NCBI GenBank assembly: GCA_003661905.1
Contig: QMXA01000026.1
Location: 1 to 8,465, forward strand
Direction: 5' to 3'
DNA: 8,465 bases
Source: Thermoprotei archaeon
GTDB lineage: Archaea > Thermoproteota > Thermoprotei_A > Sulfolobales > Ignisphaeraceae
Positions 1 to 6,164 of the stretch are shown piece after piece. The notes beneath the pieces are model-generated. The model saw only the letters and a program-made list of their open reading frames with translations. It had not been told where the DNA came from and did not search any database. The position numbers were made by a program, and so were the translations under genes. Within the stretch, counting starts at the first letter, position 1. Every line of letters begins with the position of its first letter.

Positions 1-1
1 A

Positions 2-61
2 ATAGATGAAATTCTCGAGAAAAAAGACAAAGTCACACATCCATTCTATAAACCTAAATAA
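2..61 (+). CDS. 3' end of an unidentified gene (partial)
   Basis: The frame beginning at position 2 is open for 19 codons and stops at TAA (59-61). The visible C-terminus is charged and ends HPFYKPK. A run of five T follows the stop directly, as expected for the end of an archaeal transcription unit. Too little is visible to name a family. It is called coding because the frame, the residue make-up and the T-tract agree, but 19 codons is weak evidence on its own. A minus-strand frame covers the same bases and is open to the window edge, so chance cannot be excluded. Confidence 0.4.
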   Translation: MDEILEKKDKVTHPFYKPK

Positions 62-71
62 TTTTTCTCCA
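62..71 (+). terminator. T-tract behind the partial gene
   Basis: TTTTT followed by a pyrimidine-rich stretch begins one base after the TAA at 59-61. Archaeal termination commonly uses such T-runs without a hairpin, and no hairpin is visible here. Confidence 0.35.
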
Positions 72-183
72 TAAACTATAATTTTCTTTTCTCCAATTAT
101 GCTAAGTAGCTCTGACTCTTTAGCAATGCCCATTCTGTATTATGCCAATATGTGCATTCGGATAACTTCTCAAATAGAAGAGA

Positions 184-466
184 TTAGTGTTCAATTCTCT
201 CAATCTTTATAGCACTAACAGAATATACATCAGCTCCTAACTTGGTATATTCATAAAGCTCTTCAGGAATTCCACCTATGGAAATATTCTTATCTATTTT
301 GATGTTGTATTTCTCTACAACTCTATTCTTTCCATTGTCTAAGCTGGACCTGATATCTCGGAGAGGTTGATGATGTCACTCCGAAAGCAATACATTTAGC
401 TCTATCAACTATAATTCTATACCTAACCAAGATACTATACCATGCATTAATAATGGTGAATGGATT
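184..466 (-). pseudogene. Decayed gene, two frames, unknown function
   Basis: Two minus-strand frames overlap as if split by a frameshift. The upstream piece (466 to 326, 47 codons, no start codon) contains NPFTIINAWYSILVRYRIIVDRAKCIAFGV. The downstream piece (375 to 187, 63 codons, stop TAA at 184-186) contains IDKNISIGGIPEELYEYTKL followed by GADVYSVSAI. The shift would fall at about 340-375. The last part, a short strand, GGI, then a helix and GADVYSVSA, resembles the C-terminal strands of a TIM-barrel phosphoribosyltransferase such as NadC or PncB relatives. That is an impression from motif shape and not an identification. No ribosome binding site or start was found. The reading continues in frame past the TAA for 25 more codons (to about 108), so this stop may itself be a lesion. 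Confidence 0.42.
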
Positions 467-608
467 TTATGAAAAAATTATTAAATGTAATTCCTATAGA
501 GTATAAAGGTATCTTCTAATCATTTCATAGCATCATGGTTATTTGTCTTAATTATTCTAAATCCATAAGCATAATAGACGCAACGCCAAGATCTTTGTAA
601 TGGACATA

Positions 609-1083
609 TCATAGCCTATATATCTTAGCAACATCACTTTAATCAATGTCTACTCTACCACAATTACCTGGTTAGAAGCTTATAGAAGTTATAGTTCCAT
701 TAGAAAGCCATGTATATAGAGATGCAGAGACGTTATCACATATAATACCTCCAATAATGTTCTTCATCGTAATCCTTATGTTAGGGATATAGCCTAATAC
801 AACAGGTGGTTTATGATATGTTATATAGATTCCTAACCGGCTTATAGTAATTGCATCAACTGGGTCATCATTTGGAAATGTAGCAATGGTTAAATAAATC
901 TTGGGATTTAATTAGTTATTGATTATAGTAAGCTATTGAACTATAGTGAAATTACCAGGGTTTAATCTTAATGGGAACTTTTATAAACTAGTTCGTAAAG
1001 TGAAATAACTCGCTTAATATGTACAACTATATTGCCTTCATCATTAATTGTATAGTAATGTGGAGAGTTAGTTATTGAGTATA
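609..1083 (-). pseudogene. Decayed gene, probably a surface or secreted protein
   Basis: One minus-strand frame reads 79 uninterrupted codons from 911 to 675 (beginning LNPKIYLTIATFPNDDP, with KPPVVLGYIPN and VSASLYTWLSNGTITS later). The same frame continues on both sides through isolated stops at 933-935, 912-914, 672-674, 639-641 and 609-611, with sensible residues between them (for example RLNPGNFTIVQ before the first). Upstream the sense moves to another frame, open from 1141 to 971, containing NSPHYYTINDEGNIVVHIKR; one frameshift near 970-980 would join them. The composition is rich in Ile, Thr, Ser, Asn and Tyr, as in beta-rich extracellular or S-layer-like proteins, but no family is recognised. 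Several stops plus a frameshift argue for a gene in decay. Sequence below 609 (to about 490) shows further fragments of the same kind. Confidence 0.48.
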
Positions 1084-1084
1084 A

Positions 1085-1122
1085 GGGGTCTATGAGGATT
1101 TGAACCCCGGATCTCCGGCTCC
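1085..1122 (-). repeat. Degraded 3' half of tRNA-Arg (attachment-site scar)
   Basis: This 38-nt block lines up without gaps with 2203-2240, the 3' half of the intact tRNA-Arg(GCG), and matches at 31 positions. The core 1096-1122, from the anticodon-loop side through the T loop, matches 26 of 27 positions. Similarity fades past the anticodon loop, so the 5' half is absent. The T stem and acceptor can no longer pair normally. Both copies have the same orientation, 1118 bp apart. Duplication of the tRNA 3' half bounded at the anticodon loop is what archaeal SSV-type integrases leave behind. A remnant of a different, intron-bearing tRNA is the main alternative. Confidence 0.6.
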
Positions 1123-1310
1123 ACCAGAGACCGAATCCACATCATATCGTCTCAAGGTTTGATGCGATTTCAACGCTACCGAAATATCAATAAATTCCTA
1201 TATATACTATCTAGACGATTAAAACAACAGTCTTGAGGAGATTATTTCATTTTCTTGGATGATAGAGTCAATATTCTTTACTATCATAAACTATGTAGTG
1301 GAAAGTCAAG
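1096..1310 (+). pseudogene. Possible split-integrase C-terminal remnant, int(C)
   Basis: The plus-strand frame starting in the scar reads GFEPRISGS, the kind of peptide given by the antisense of a tRNA T arm, which SSV1 integrase also encodes across its attP. It stays open for 47 codons to a TGA (1237-1239). In the same frame after that stop it continues GDYFIFLDDRVNILYYHKLC to another TGA near 1306. The stretch INKFLYILSRRLKQQS, stop, GDYFIFLDD has the rhythm of a tyrosine-recombinase core-binding domain (F..yL..r......T..dY...L). No catalytic R-H-R-Y residues can be placed. It is broken at least once and short, so the assignment rests mainly on position and frame. Confidence 0.33.
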
Positions 1311-1589
1311 ATGACTAATATTAGGTGTGTCGTTATTGAGATTCTTTGGAATCTCAAGATCCCACTAGGCAAGCTAGAGAAGAGGCTAAGGGTAAGACAT
1401 TTGAAGATTTACTAATCAGAAGCTAGAAGACTTCAGCAAAGGAATACAATTTTAGACTTAATTAGTTGATTTAGTCATGAGCGGAGAATTCATCGTACTA
1501 TACGAATACTATCTTGGTGTACGAGGAACTACGTCCATAAACTCTTAGGTTATATGTGGACTGGTTCTAGGAAGGGGATTTAGTCCAGT
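1311..1589 (+). other. Gene-free stretch with broken plus-strand frames
   Basis: No intact gene is visible. Three plus-strand fragments overlap. At 1340-1423 (28 codons) the frame includes TRQAREEAKGKTFEDLLIRS, which looks like genuine helical protein, followed by a TAG. At 1311-1412 a 34-codon frame starts with ATG, and in that same frame after further stops 1470-1580 reads RIHRTIRILSWCTRNYVHKL to a TAG (1581-1583). These may be remains of one or two genes of the integrated element. None can be named. Confidence 0.3.
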
Positions 1590-2069
1590 TCATGTTTTGA
1601 TTTTTGTCTCTATTTCTTTGATTAGCTTTTCTGCTTGTTCTAGTGCAGCTTCTACCTGTTCTTTTTGACACCACCCCTCGTAGAAACATATATGCATAGC
1701 GTTCGCTTCATTCCATGCATGGTCAATCCACTTCCCTGGCTCTTCAGCTACTTTCCTTGCATATTGCCATAACTCACCATGTCTAGTTAATCTCTTACTT
1801 TCCCTCCACCATGCATATGCCTTGACCGTTAGTGCTGCTGCTTCCCAAGTCTTCTCAGCAGCTTGCCTAACATTGTCTTTCTCTAATTCTCCTCTAGCTT
1901 CCTCTAGTAACTCCTTGGCTGCCTCAATGTACTCTATTGCTCTATCTCTAGGATCTAGATCTTGTGTTAACAGCTCAATAACATATTCTTCCAGACCTAG
2001 ACCCAGTTTCTCAGCTTCCCTTCTAGCTCTCTCTGCAATCCTACGGGGAATAGAGATTATCACAGTCAT
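1590..2069 (-). CDS. PaREP1-family protein (RHH-like N-terminus, HEPN-type)
   Basis: A protein of 159 residues. Residues 1-40 (a strand IISIPRR, then two helices ending GLGLEEYVIELL) look like a ribbon-helix-helix or VapB-type segment. From about 40 the protein is helical: DPRDRAIEYIEAAKELLEEA, a Glu/Lys-rich coiled helix, then KAYAWWRESKRL and HAWNEANAMHICFYEGW. This order is typical of PaREP1 proteins, a family expanded in Crenarchaeota and, as I recall, grouped with the HEPN superfamily that includes toxin RNases. Its role here is unknown. No ribosome binding site precedes the ATG. A TATA-like box at 2083-2090 is so close that the transcript should start at or just after the ATG, so translation is probably leaderless; GTG at 2061-2063 (157 residues) is an alternative start. 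It is the only intact gene inside the tRNA-bounded relic and reads away from the tRNA. Confidence 0.85.
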   Translation of the reverse strand: MTVIISIPRRIAERARREAEKLGLGLEEYVIELLTQDLDPRDRAIEYIEAAKELLEEARGELEKDNVRQAAEKTWEAAALTVKAYAWWRESKRLTRHGELWQYARKVAEEPGKWIDHAWNEANAMHICFYEGWCQKEQVEAALEQAEKLIKEIETKIKT

Positions 2070-2082
2070 ACCAAGACGCCCA

Positions 2083-2090
2083 ATTATATA
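2083..2090 (-). promoter_or_regulatory. TATA-like box of the PaREP1 gene
   Basis: The minus strand reads TATATAAT, 14-21 bases before the ATG at 2069. With a usual spacing of about 25 bases from box centre to start, RNA would begin near 2061-2065, which supports leaderless translation from ATG 2069 or GTG 2063. Confidence 0.45.
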
Positions 2091-2202
2091 CTACATGCAG
2101 ATTACAAGATAAACCATTCCGTCTCCAGCCCTATACATAATAAGTGATACACTTTAACGAAGTAGCGTTTGATTCAAGAGAAATTTAATTAATATTGTTT
2201 AG

Positions 2203-2277
2203 CGGGCCCGCGGGGATTTGAACCCCGGACCTCCGGCTCCGCAGGCCGGCGCTCTATCCTAGCTGAGCTACGGGCCC
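2203..2277 (-). tRNA. tRNA-Arg (anticodon GCG)
   Basis: A full cloverleaf of 75 nt can be folded on the minus strand. The acceptor stem is 7 bp (GGGCCCG with CGGGCCC), followed by U8-A9, a 4-bp D stem (GCTC/GAGC), a 5-bp anticodon stem (CCGGC/GCCGG) around the loop CTGCGGA, variable loop AGGTC, and a 5-bp T stem (CGGGG/CCCCG) around TTCAAAT. The discriminator is G. The anticodon GCG reads CGC and CGU. There is no intron and no encoded CCA. The mature 5' end lies one base after the TPI stop codon, and no TATA box is evident in the TPI 3' end, so the tRNA is probably cut from the fbp-tpi transcript by RNase P. It is also the apparent target of the integration event. Confidence 0.97.
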
Positions 2278-2278
2278 C

Positions 2279-2974
2279 TTATTTCCAGGTTTTGTAGGCT
2301 GCTTCAGCCATTTCTCTTATGACTTTTTCTGGGTTTTGAGCTTTCATTATTGCTGATGCTACTAAGACTCCTGCTGTTCCTAATTTTATTGCTGCTTCTA
2401 CATCTTCAGCATTTGTTATACCAGCTCCTGTTAGTATTATGACTTCCTTATTTACTTCTCTAACTGCCTTAACTGTGTTAATTATTAGTTCTGGTTTTGC
2501 TTTTGATACTGCAATACCTGTTCCTATGAGTTCTGGAGGTTCTACAGCTATGGCTGTAGGGCTTATTGCTGCTACAGCAGCTGAAGCTTCTGCAGTATCT
2601 GCACATATAAGTACTTCTAAGCCATGTGACTTAGCTATTTGAACTCCCTTTACTATTTCGTCCAGCTTAATCCTATGTTCACTATGATTAAGAAGCGTTC
2701 CTTTAACTCCAATCTCTTTCAAAACCGGTAATGGTATGTACCCTGTATGAGCACCTAAGTTAACAGGTTCAGCATGTTGTGCATAGACAGGTATATCAAC
2801 TACTTCTACAATCCTCCTAAGCTCTGTATAGGGAGGTATAACTATTATCTCAATACCTATTTCCTTAGATATTTTCTCAGCTGATTTAGCTATTTGAATT
2901 GCTTTCTCTCCAAATGCTGTTTTATACGCCTTGTAATTTATAGCTATGATGGGTACTTTCATAACTAACCCCAT
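2279..2974 (-). CDS. tpiA: Triosephosphate isomerase (archaeal type)
   Basis: Interconverts dihydroxyacetone phosphate and glyceraldehyde-3-phosphate in the cytoplasm. At 231 residues it has the short archaeal length (bacterial enzymes have about 250). Visible active-site parts are the N-x-K motif (Asn13, Lys15, in AINYKAY), the catalytic His97 in LLNHSEH, the catalytic Glu145 in VEPPELIGTG, which runs into the flexible loop, and the phosphate-binding segment GAGI at 183-186 with GVLVAS at 202-207. The closest family I recall is the tetrameric thermophilic archaeal TPI. It starts 28 bases after the stop of the FBP aldolase/phosphatase gene, so the two form a gluconeogenic operon. No ribosome binding site stands before the first ATG. 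The second ATG (2960-2962, residue 5, giving MKVPIIAINYK) has GGGGT a few bases upstream and is an equally good start. Confidence 0.97.
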   Translation of the reverse strand: MGLVMKVPIIAINYKAYKTAFGEKAIQIAKSAEKISKEIGIEIIVIPPYTELRRIVEVVDIPVYAQHAEPVNLGAHTGYIPLPVLKEIGVKGTLLNHSEHRIKLDEIVKGVQIAKSHGLEVLICADTAEASAAVAAISPTAIAVEPPELIGTGIAVSKAKPELIINTVKAVREVNKEVIILTGAGITNAEDVEAAIKLGTAGVLVASAIMKAQNPEKVIREMAEAAYKTWK

Positions 2975-2989
2975 TTAGAGGATTATGAG

Positions 2990-2995
2990 AAAAAA
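2990..2995 (-). terminator. T-run between fbp and tpi
   Basis: TTTTTT on the minus strand begins 8 bases after the fbp stop codon. It could cause partial termination between the two genes. It lacks a hairpin, and the short gap argues that readthrough is the rule. Confidence 0.25.
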
Positions 2996-3002
2996 CTAAT
3001 CT

Positions 3003-4184
3003 TTACTCTGTAGTCTCTTCTTTCTTCTCATGTGTTAACATAGTTGTTTTAACCTTAGGAGCTACAGCTTTAGGACCTACTTCAACAAATCTATCCTTGA
3101 GTTTTTCAAGAACTGATGGTAATGTTGTATACTCCATTTCTTCAGGCCCTAATCTATGTGGCATGAATGGTCCATGTCTCCTTATGTAGTCTGCTATGGT
3201 CTGAGCTAATCTTCTAGTTTCATCAAATGCTGGATCATCAAAGAGATCTGCAGGACCTACTAATCTTGCATTCTTTATCTGAAATCCTAGAGCTACAACT
3301 CTTGGCGGTCCATCGAATCTAGTGCACTTTGCATGTCTAAGTCCTACAGGCATTAGTGGACCATGATGACTCCCCCTCATCCACCCAGCTACTAGATGTG
3401 GAAATGCAAAGGGCTCTAGAACTTCGCCAACTGCTGGGAAACCTGATTGTGCTCTTACAACAGCTACAGGATCATCCTTACCTACATATCTACCAGCAAT
3501 GAGGCTTAGACGCTCAGTACTTACAACAGCTGCTATTTCATCGTCACTCTTTCTATAGATTCTCTTTATTATATATCTTGATGGAGTTCCTATGAGTGCT
3601 AATATATCGTATATCTCTTCTGGAGCATTCATTATAACTGCTTTACCTTCAAATACATCGTATATCTCGAATTTGAAACCTCCATGAAGTCTTGGATCAA
3701 TAATCAGGCCAGCTGTATTGAAGGGATCAGCAAATATCTTGAACATGGGTAAGTTAAATGCTCCAGGCTCTGTCTTATCAGCCATAAATACCACGATTGG
3801 TTCAGCAGGTCTTTCAACAAATTCCATCTCAGCAACTCCAGGACCCAAACCTCTTACATTTCCTGAAAATGCATCTGATAATAGATCCTGACCTGCTGCA
3901 TAAAGACCTAATTCCTTAGATACTCTTGCTGCTTCTTGAAAAGCATTCCAAGCTGTTTCATGGATTTTCGCGTCATCAACTCCTCTTCTATGAGTAATTA
4001 TTAATTGGAGATCATCACCAACATTTGTTACGTAGTAATCAACTACAATTCCTTTAGCCTTAGCTTCTGCAAGAATTCTTGAAGCCGCAGCTATACAATC
4101 AGGATGTACAATGTGATGTCCAGCTAAGGAACCTATATCTGCTTTAATAACTGATATAGTTGTCTTGGGTTTTTCCTTTGACAT
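3003..4184 (-). CDS. fbp: Fructose-1,6-bisphosphate aldolase/phosphatase
   Basis: A single enzyme that condenses DHAP and GAP to fructose-1,6-bisphosphate and then removes the 1-phosphate, giving fructose-6-phosphate and making gluconeogenesis one-way. At 393 residues it is full length. It shows the family N-terminus TTISVIKADIGSLAGHHIVH (Asp16 and His23 region for Mg binding), GDDLQL (56-61), GQDLLSDAFSGNVRGLGPG (98-116) and MADKTEPGAFN (134-144). RYVGKDDP holds Tyr233 and Lys236, matching the Tyr and Schiff-base Lys of the Sulfolobus and Thermoproteus enzymes. GWMRGSHHGPLMP (267-279) and DLFDDPAFDETRRLA (313-327) also fit. The C-terminal 30 residues are a charged, variable tail. ATG 4184 is preceded by GAAGGGTG with 8 bases spacing. 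TPI, which balances its two substrates, follows in the same operon. Confidence 0.98.
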   Translation of the reverse strand: MSKEKPKTTISVIKADIGSLAGHHIVHPDCIAAASRILAEAKAKGIVVDYYVTNVGDDLQLIITHRRGVDDAKIHETAWNAFQEAARVSKELGLYAAGQDLLSDAFSGNVRGLGPGVAEMEFVERPAEPIVVFMADKTEPGAFNLPMFKIFADPFNTAGLIIDPRLHGGFKFEIYDVFEGKAVIMNAPEEIYDILALIGTPSRYIIKRIYRKSDDEIAAVVSTERLSLIAGRYVGKDDPVAVVRAQSGFPAVGEVLEPFAFPHLVAGWMRGSHHGPLMPVGLRHAKCTRFDGPPRVVALGFQIKNARLVGPADLFDDPAFDETRRLAQTIADYIRRHGPFMPHRLGPEEMEYTTLPSVLEKLKDRFVEVGPKAVAPKVKTTMLTHEKKEETTE

Positions 4185-4192
4185 ACGGACTA

Positions 4193-4200
4193 CACCCTTC
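4193..4200 (-). promoter_or_regulatory. Ribosome binding site of fbp
   Basis: The minus strand reads GAAGGGTG, 8 bases before the ATG at 4184. It fixes that start and implies that the mRNA has a leader. Confidence 0.55.
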
Positions 4201-4219
4201 GTGTACTCTAGATTCTCAC

Positions 4220-4290
4220 AACTTAAAGAGAATTAGGTTGAGAAGAATATAGAGTGTTGAAAAGGTATACTCATTTTATACATATTTATA
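4220..4290 (-). promoter_or_regulatory. Probable promoter region of the fbp-tpi-tRNA unit
   Basis: The 106-bp gap between the ABCE1 stop and fbp is AT-rich. Three TATA-like candidates lie on the minus strand: TTTAAG at 4222-4227 (about 40 bases before the ATG, the spacing seen for the thermosome and S17e), CTATATTC around 4246-4253, and TATAAATATGTATAAAA near 4270-4286. I cannot choose between them, though the first fits the neighbours best. No T-run follows the ABCE1 stop. Confidence 0.4.
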
Positions 4291-6114
4291 CTATTTAGAT
4301 TCTTCAGTTTCAACATATTTAGCTACGTAGTAATACTCACCTATAGATTTCTGATATCTATCAAGGTAGCTTCCAGGTTTGTTCATTCTAGGTCTTCCAG
4401 TTCTTTGATCTCTTCGAAATGTAACTCCTAGATCCTTTAAGAAAGTATTAAGTCCATGTCTAAGACTTGCTGGTTCTTGAGCTAGACCCTCAATTCCGGG
4501 TTTTCCTCTAAAGACCATAACTCTATCTGCTATGAAGTCTATTATCGATATGTCATGCTCTACAACAAATACGACAGCTCTTTTCATACGAGCAACTCTT
4601 CTTATAACTTTAGCTACTGCAAGTCTTTCTTCAATATCTATGTAAGCTGAAGGCTCATCAAGTAAGTAAACTTCGGAATCACGTAGTAATGTTAGTGCTA
4701 TTGCTAATTTTTGAAGTTCACCACCACTTAGTTCTGAGGTTTCTTTCTTCAACAATCTATGAAGACCCAATTTCCTCACTACATCTATGTTTTGCCACGT
4801 ACCAATCTCTATAGAAGCCGGGCAAACTTTCTTTAAGAGCTCTTCTACCGTACCTTTGAATTCCTCTCTGCGTATGTATTGAGGCTTATGACTTATGGCG
4901 AAGGCTGTTGATGTTGTAAAGCCTTCATCAGGCTCTAGTTCTCCTGCAAGTAACCTAATAAATGTAGTTTTACCTATGCCATTAGGTCCAAGAATCCCTA
5001 TAACTTCACTCCTAAACGCATATCCAGATTCCGCTCTAAGTGTAAAGCTACCTAGTTTCTTCATCATTTCACTCCATTCAACAAGTTTTTCAATGCCAAT
5101 GAATGTACTATCCACGGGTTCTTCGATATGGAATCTTATGGGTTCCTCACGTATTTTCATGTTTTCAGCTGGGAGAAAACCTTCTAGGAAATGATTAATA
5201 CCAGCCCCAACACCATAGAGTTTGGAGAAATATCCAAAAACACCTGGTTCACCATAGACAACTGATACATAGTCTGATATATAATCAAGAACTGCAAGAT
5301 CATGCTCTACAACTATTGCATAGCTATTGCTTGGTAGTAATGTTCTTAGCAATGTTGCAACTCTGAGTCTTTCTTTAACATCAAGATAGCTACTGGGTTC
5401 ATCGAATAAATACACCTTAGCATCTCTCAATAGAGCTGCTGCTATTGCTAATTTTTGAAGTTCACCACCACTAAGGACTGATATATCTCTATCTAGGAAT
5501 TTATTAAGAATTAAGGTCTCTACAACTTCTTTGAATAAGCCTCTTTCATCTATCTTCTTTAAAATGTTGCATACTTTACCCTTAATGTACTTAGGTATTA
5601 TATCTACATGTTGAATCTTGTGAACAACTCTAATACTTCTATCAACTAATTTCTTGAAGTAGTTCTGTAATTCAGTTCCTCTAAAATGCCTAATTATATC
5701 GTCCCATTCAGGAGGAGTATCGTATTTTCCAAGATTTGGTCTAATTTCTCCTGCAAGAATTCTTAGAGCTGTTGATTTGCCTGCTCCATTCTTACCTACA
5801 ACACCTACTACTTTACCTTCAATGGGTGTTGGAAGACCATATAGTTTAAAGGCATTTGGTCCGTAGCGATGTATTAAGTATTTTTCCATCTCTTCTGGTA
5901 AATTAACTACGTAGATTGCATGGTAGGGGCATTTTTTAATACATATTCCACAGGCTAAGCAACTCTCTTCGTATATGTATGCTTTTCCTCCTAAATCATC
6001 TCTTAATTCTATAGCCTTTCCTCCACTCTTATTAACTGGACAGAATCTAATACAAGGTACACCACATTTATCCGGTTTGCAAAGACTCCTATCAATGACT
6101 GCAATTCTAGCCAC
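4291..6114 (-). CDS. abcE1: Ribosome recycling ATPase ABCE1 (Rli1)
   Basis: A twin ABC ATPase that splits post-termination ribosomes. Residue numbers count from the upstream GTG at 6123. An Fe-S domain comes first: Cys15, 20, 24, 28 and Cys55, 58, 61, 65, each set followed by Pro, for two 4Fe-4S clusters. NBD1 has Walker A GKNGAGKST (110-118), a helix-loop-helix insert (about 142-190), signature LSGGE (217-221), Walker B VYLFDEP (237-243) and His274. NBD2 has GPNGIGKTT (379-387), LSGGE (465-469), VYLLDEP (485-491) and His523. The hinge-like C-terminus VTFRRD...GRPR is typical. Length and order match archaeal ABCE1. In Walker A1, Lys111 stands where Sulfolobus, as I recall it, has Pro. GTG at 6114 is preferred (607 residues, MARIAVID), because AGGTG lies 6 bases before it and overlaps the upstream GTG at 6121-6123. 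Archaeal ABCE1 proteins also begin close to this point. Confidence 0.97.
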   Translation of the reverse strand: MARIAVIDRSLCKPDKCGVPCIRFCPVNKSGGKAIELRDDLGGKAYIYEESCLACGICIKKCPYHAIYVVNLPEEMEKYLIHRYGPNAFKLYGLPTPIEGKVVGVVGKNGAGKSTALRILAGEIRPNLGKYDTPPEWDDIIRHFRGTELQNYFKKLVDRSIRVVHKIQHVDIIPKYIKGKVCNILKKIDERGLFKEVVETLILNKFLDRDISVLSGGELQKLAIAAALLRDAKVYLFDEPSSYLDVKERLRVATLLRTLLPSNSYAIVVEHDLAVLDYISDYVSVVYGEPGVFGYFSKLYGVGAGINHFLEGFLPAENMKIREEPIRFHIEEPVDSTFIGIEKLVEWSEMMKKLGSFTLRAESGYAFRSEVIGILGPNGIGKTTFIRLLAGELEPDEGFTTSTAFAISHKPQYIRREEFKGTVEELLKKVCPASIEIGTWQNIDVVRKLGLHRLLKKETSELSGGELQKLAIALTLLRDSEVYLLDEPSAYIDIEERLAVAKVIRRVARMKRAVVFVVEHDISIIDFIADRVMVFRGKPGIEGLAQEPASLRHGLNTFLKDLGVTFRRDQRTGRPRMNKPGSYLDRYQKSIGEYYYVAKYVETEESK

Positions 6115-6120
6115 GCTCAA

Positions 6121-6125
6121 CACCT
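6121..6125 (-). promoter_or_regulatory. Ribosome binding site deciding the ABCE1 start
   Basis: AGGTG on the minus strand, then six bases, then GTG (6112-6114). The upstream in-frame GTG at 6121-6123 is part of this site, so it is unlikely to be the true start. Confidence 0.55.
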
Positions 6126-6164
6126 ATAATGGTTGAAGAATCTTAGAGGCGATTTAGGGGATCA

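Larger units (their letters stand above)
1085..2240. mobile_element. Relic of a tRNA-integrated element (mostly deleted)
   Basis: The interval is bounded by the degraded tRNA-Arg 3' half at 1085-1122 and the intact tRNA-Arg at 2203-2277. It contains a broken plus-strand frame that starts inside the scar and could be the C-terminal part of a split tyrosine integrase, further broken frames to 1589, and an intact PaREP1 gene. At about 1.1 kb it is far too short for a working SSV-type virus or plasmid, so most cargo would have been deleted. The N-terminal integrase part expected just before 2203 on the plus strand is not there: the relevant frame meets a stop at 2190-2192. The geometry is seen directly; the element itself is inferred. 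Confidence 0.4.

Noticed and set aside
2..133. Minus-strand frame from ATG 131-133 (MGIAKESELLSIIGEKK...) open to the left edge
   Set aside because: Its first part reads like protein, but it has no ribosome binding site, follows a stop three codons upstream, and overlaps the end of the plus-strand gene at 2-61. It may be another decayed piece; not strong enough to list.
366..373. TGATGATG resembling a C box of a C/D guide RNA
   Set aside because: No D box (CTGA) at a suitable distance and no terminal stem.
1085..1240. A working tRNA with a long intron
   Set aside because: The T stem has a mismatch, the acceptor 3' strand (TAGACCC) finds no full partner upstream, and no D arm could be placed. 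The 26-of-27 core match to tRNA-Arg ends at the anticodon loop, which fits an attachment scar better.
1311..1415. A 34-codon ATG-started plus-strand frame
   Set aside because: No promoter or ribosome binding site, overlaps a more protein-like fragment in another frame (1340-1423), and lies in sequence full of stops.
1557..1587. Short inverted repeat TGGACT/AGTCCA just after the PaREP1 stop
   Set aside because: Six pairs with a 19-base loop and no T-run; expected by chance and not convincing as a terminator.
1822..2112. Plus-strand frame opposite the PaREP1 gene
   Set aside because: Ser/Ala/Leu-rich antisense of a clear gene. Same judgement for the plus-strand frames at 2439-2642, 4895-5194 and 6449-6703, which lie opposite TPI, ABCE1 and Cgi121.
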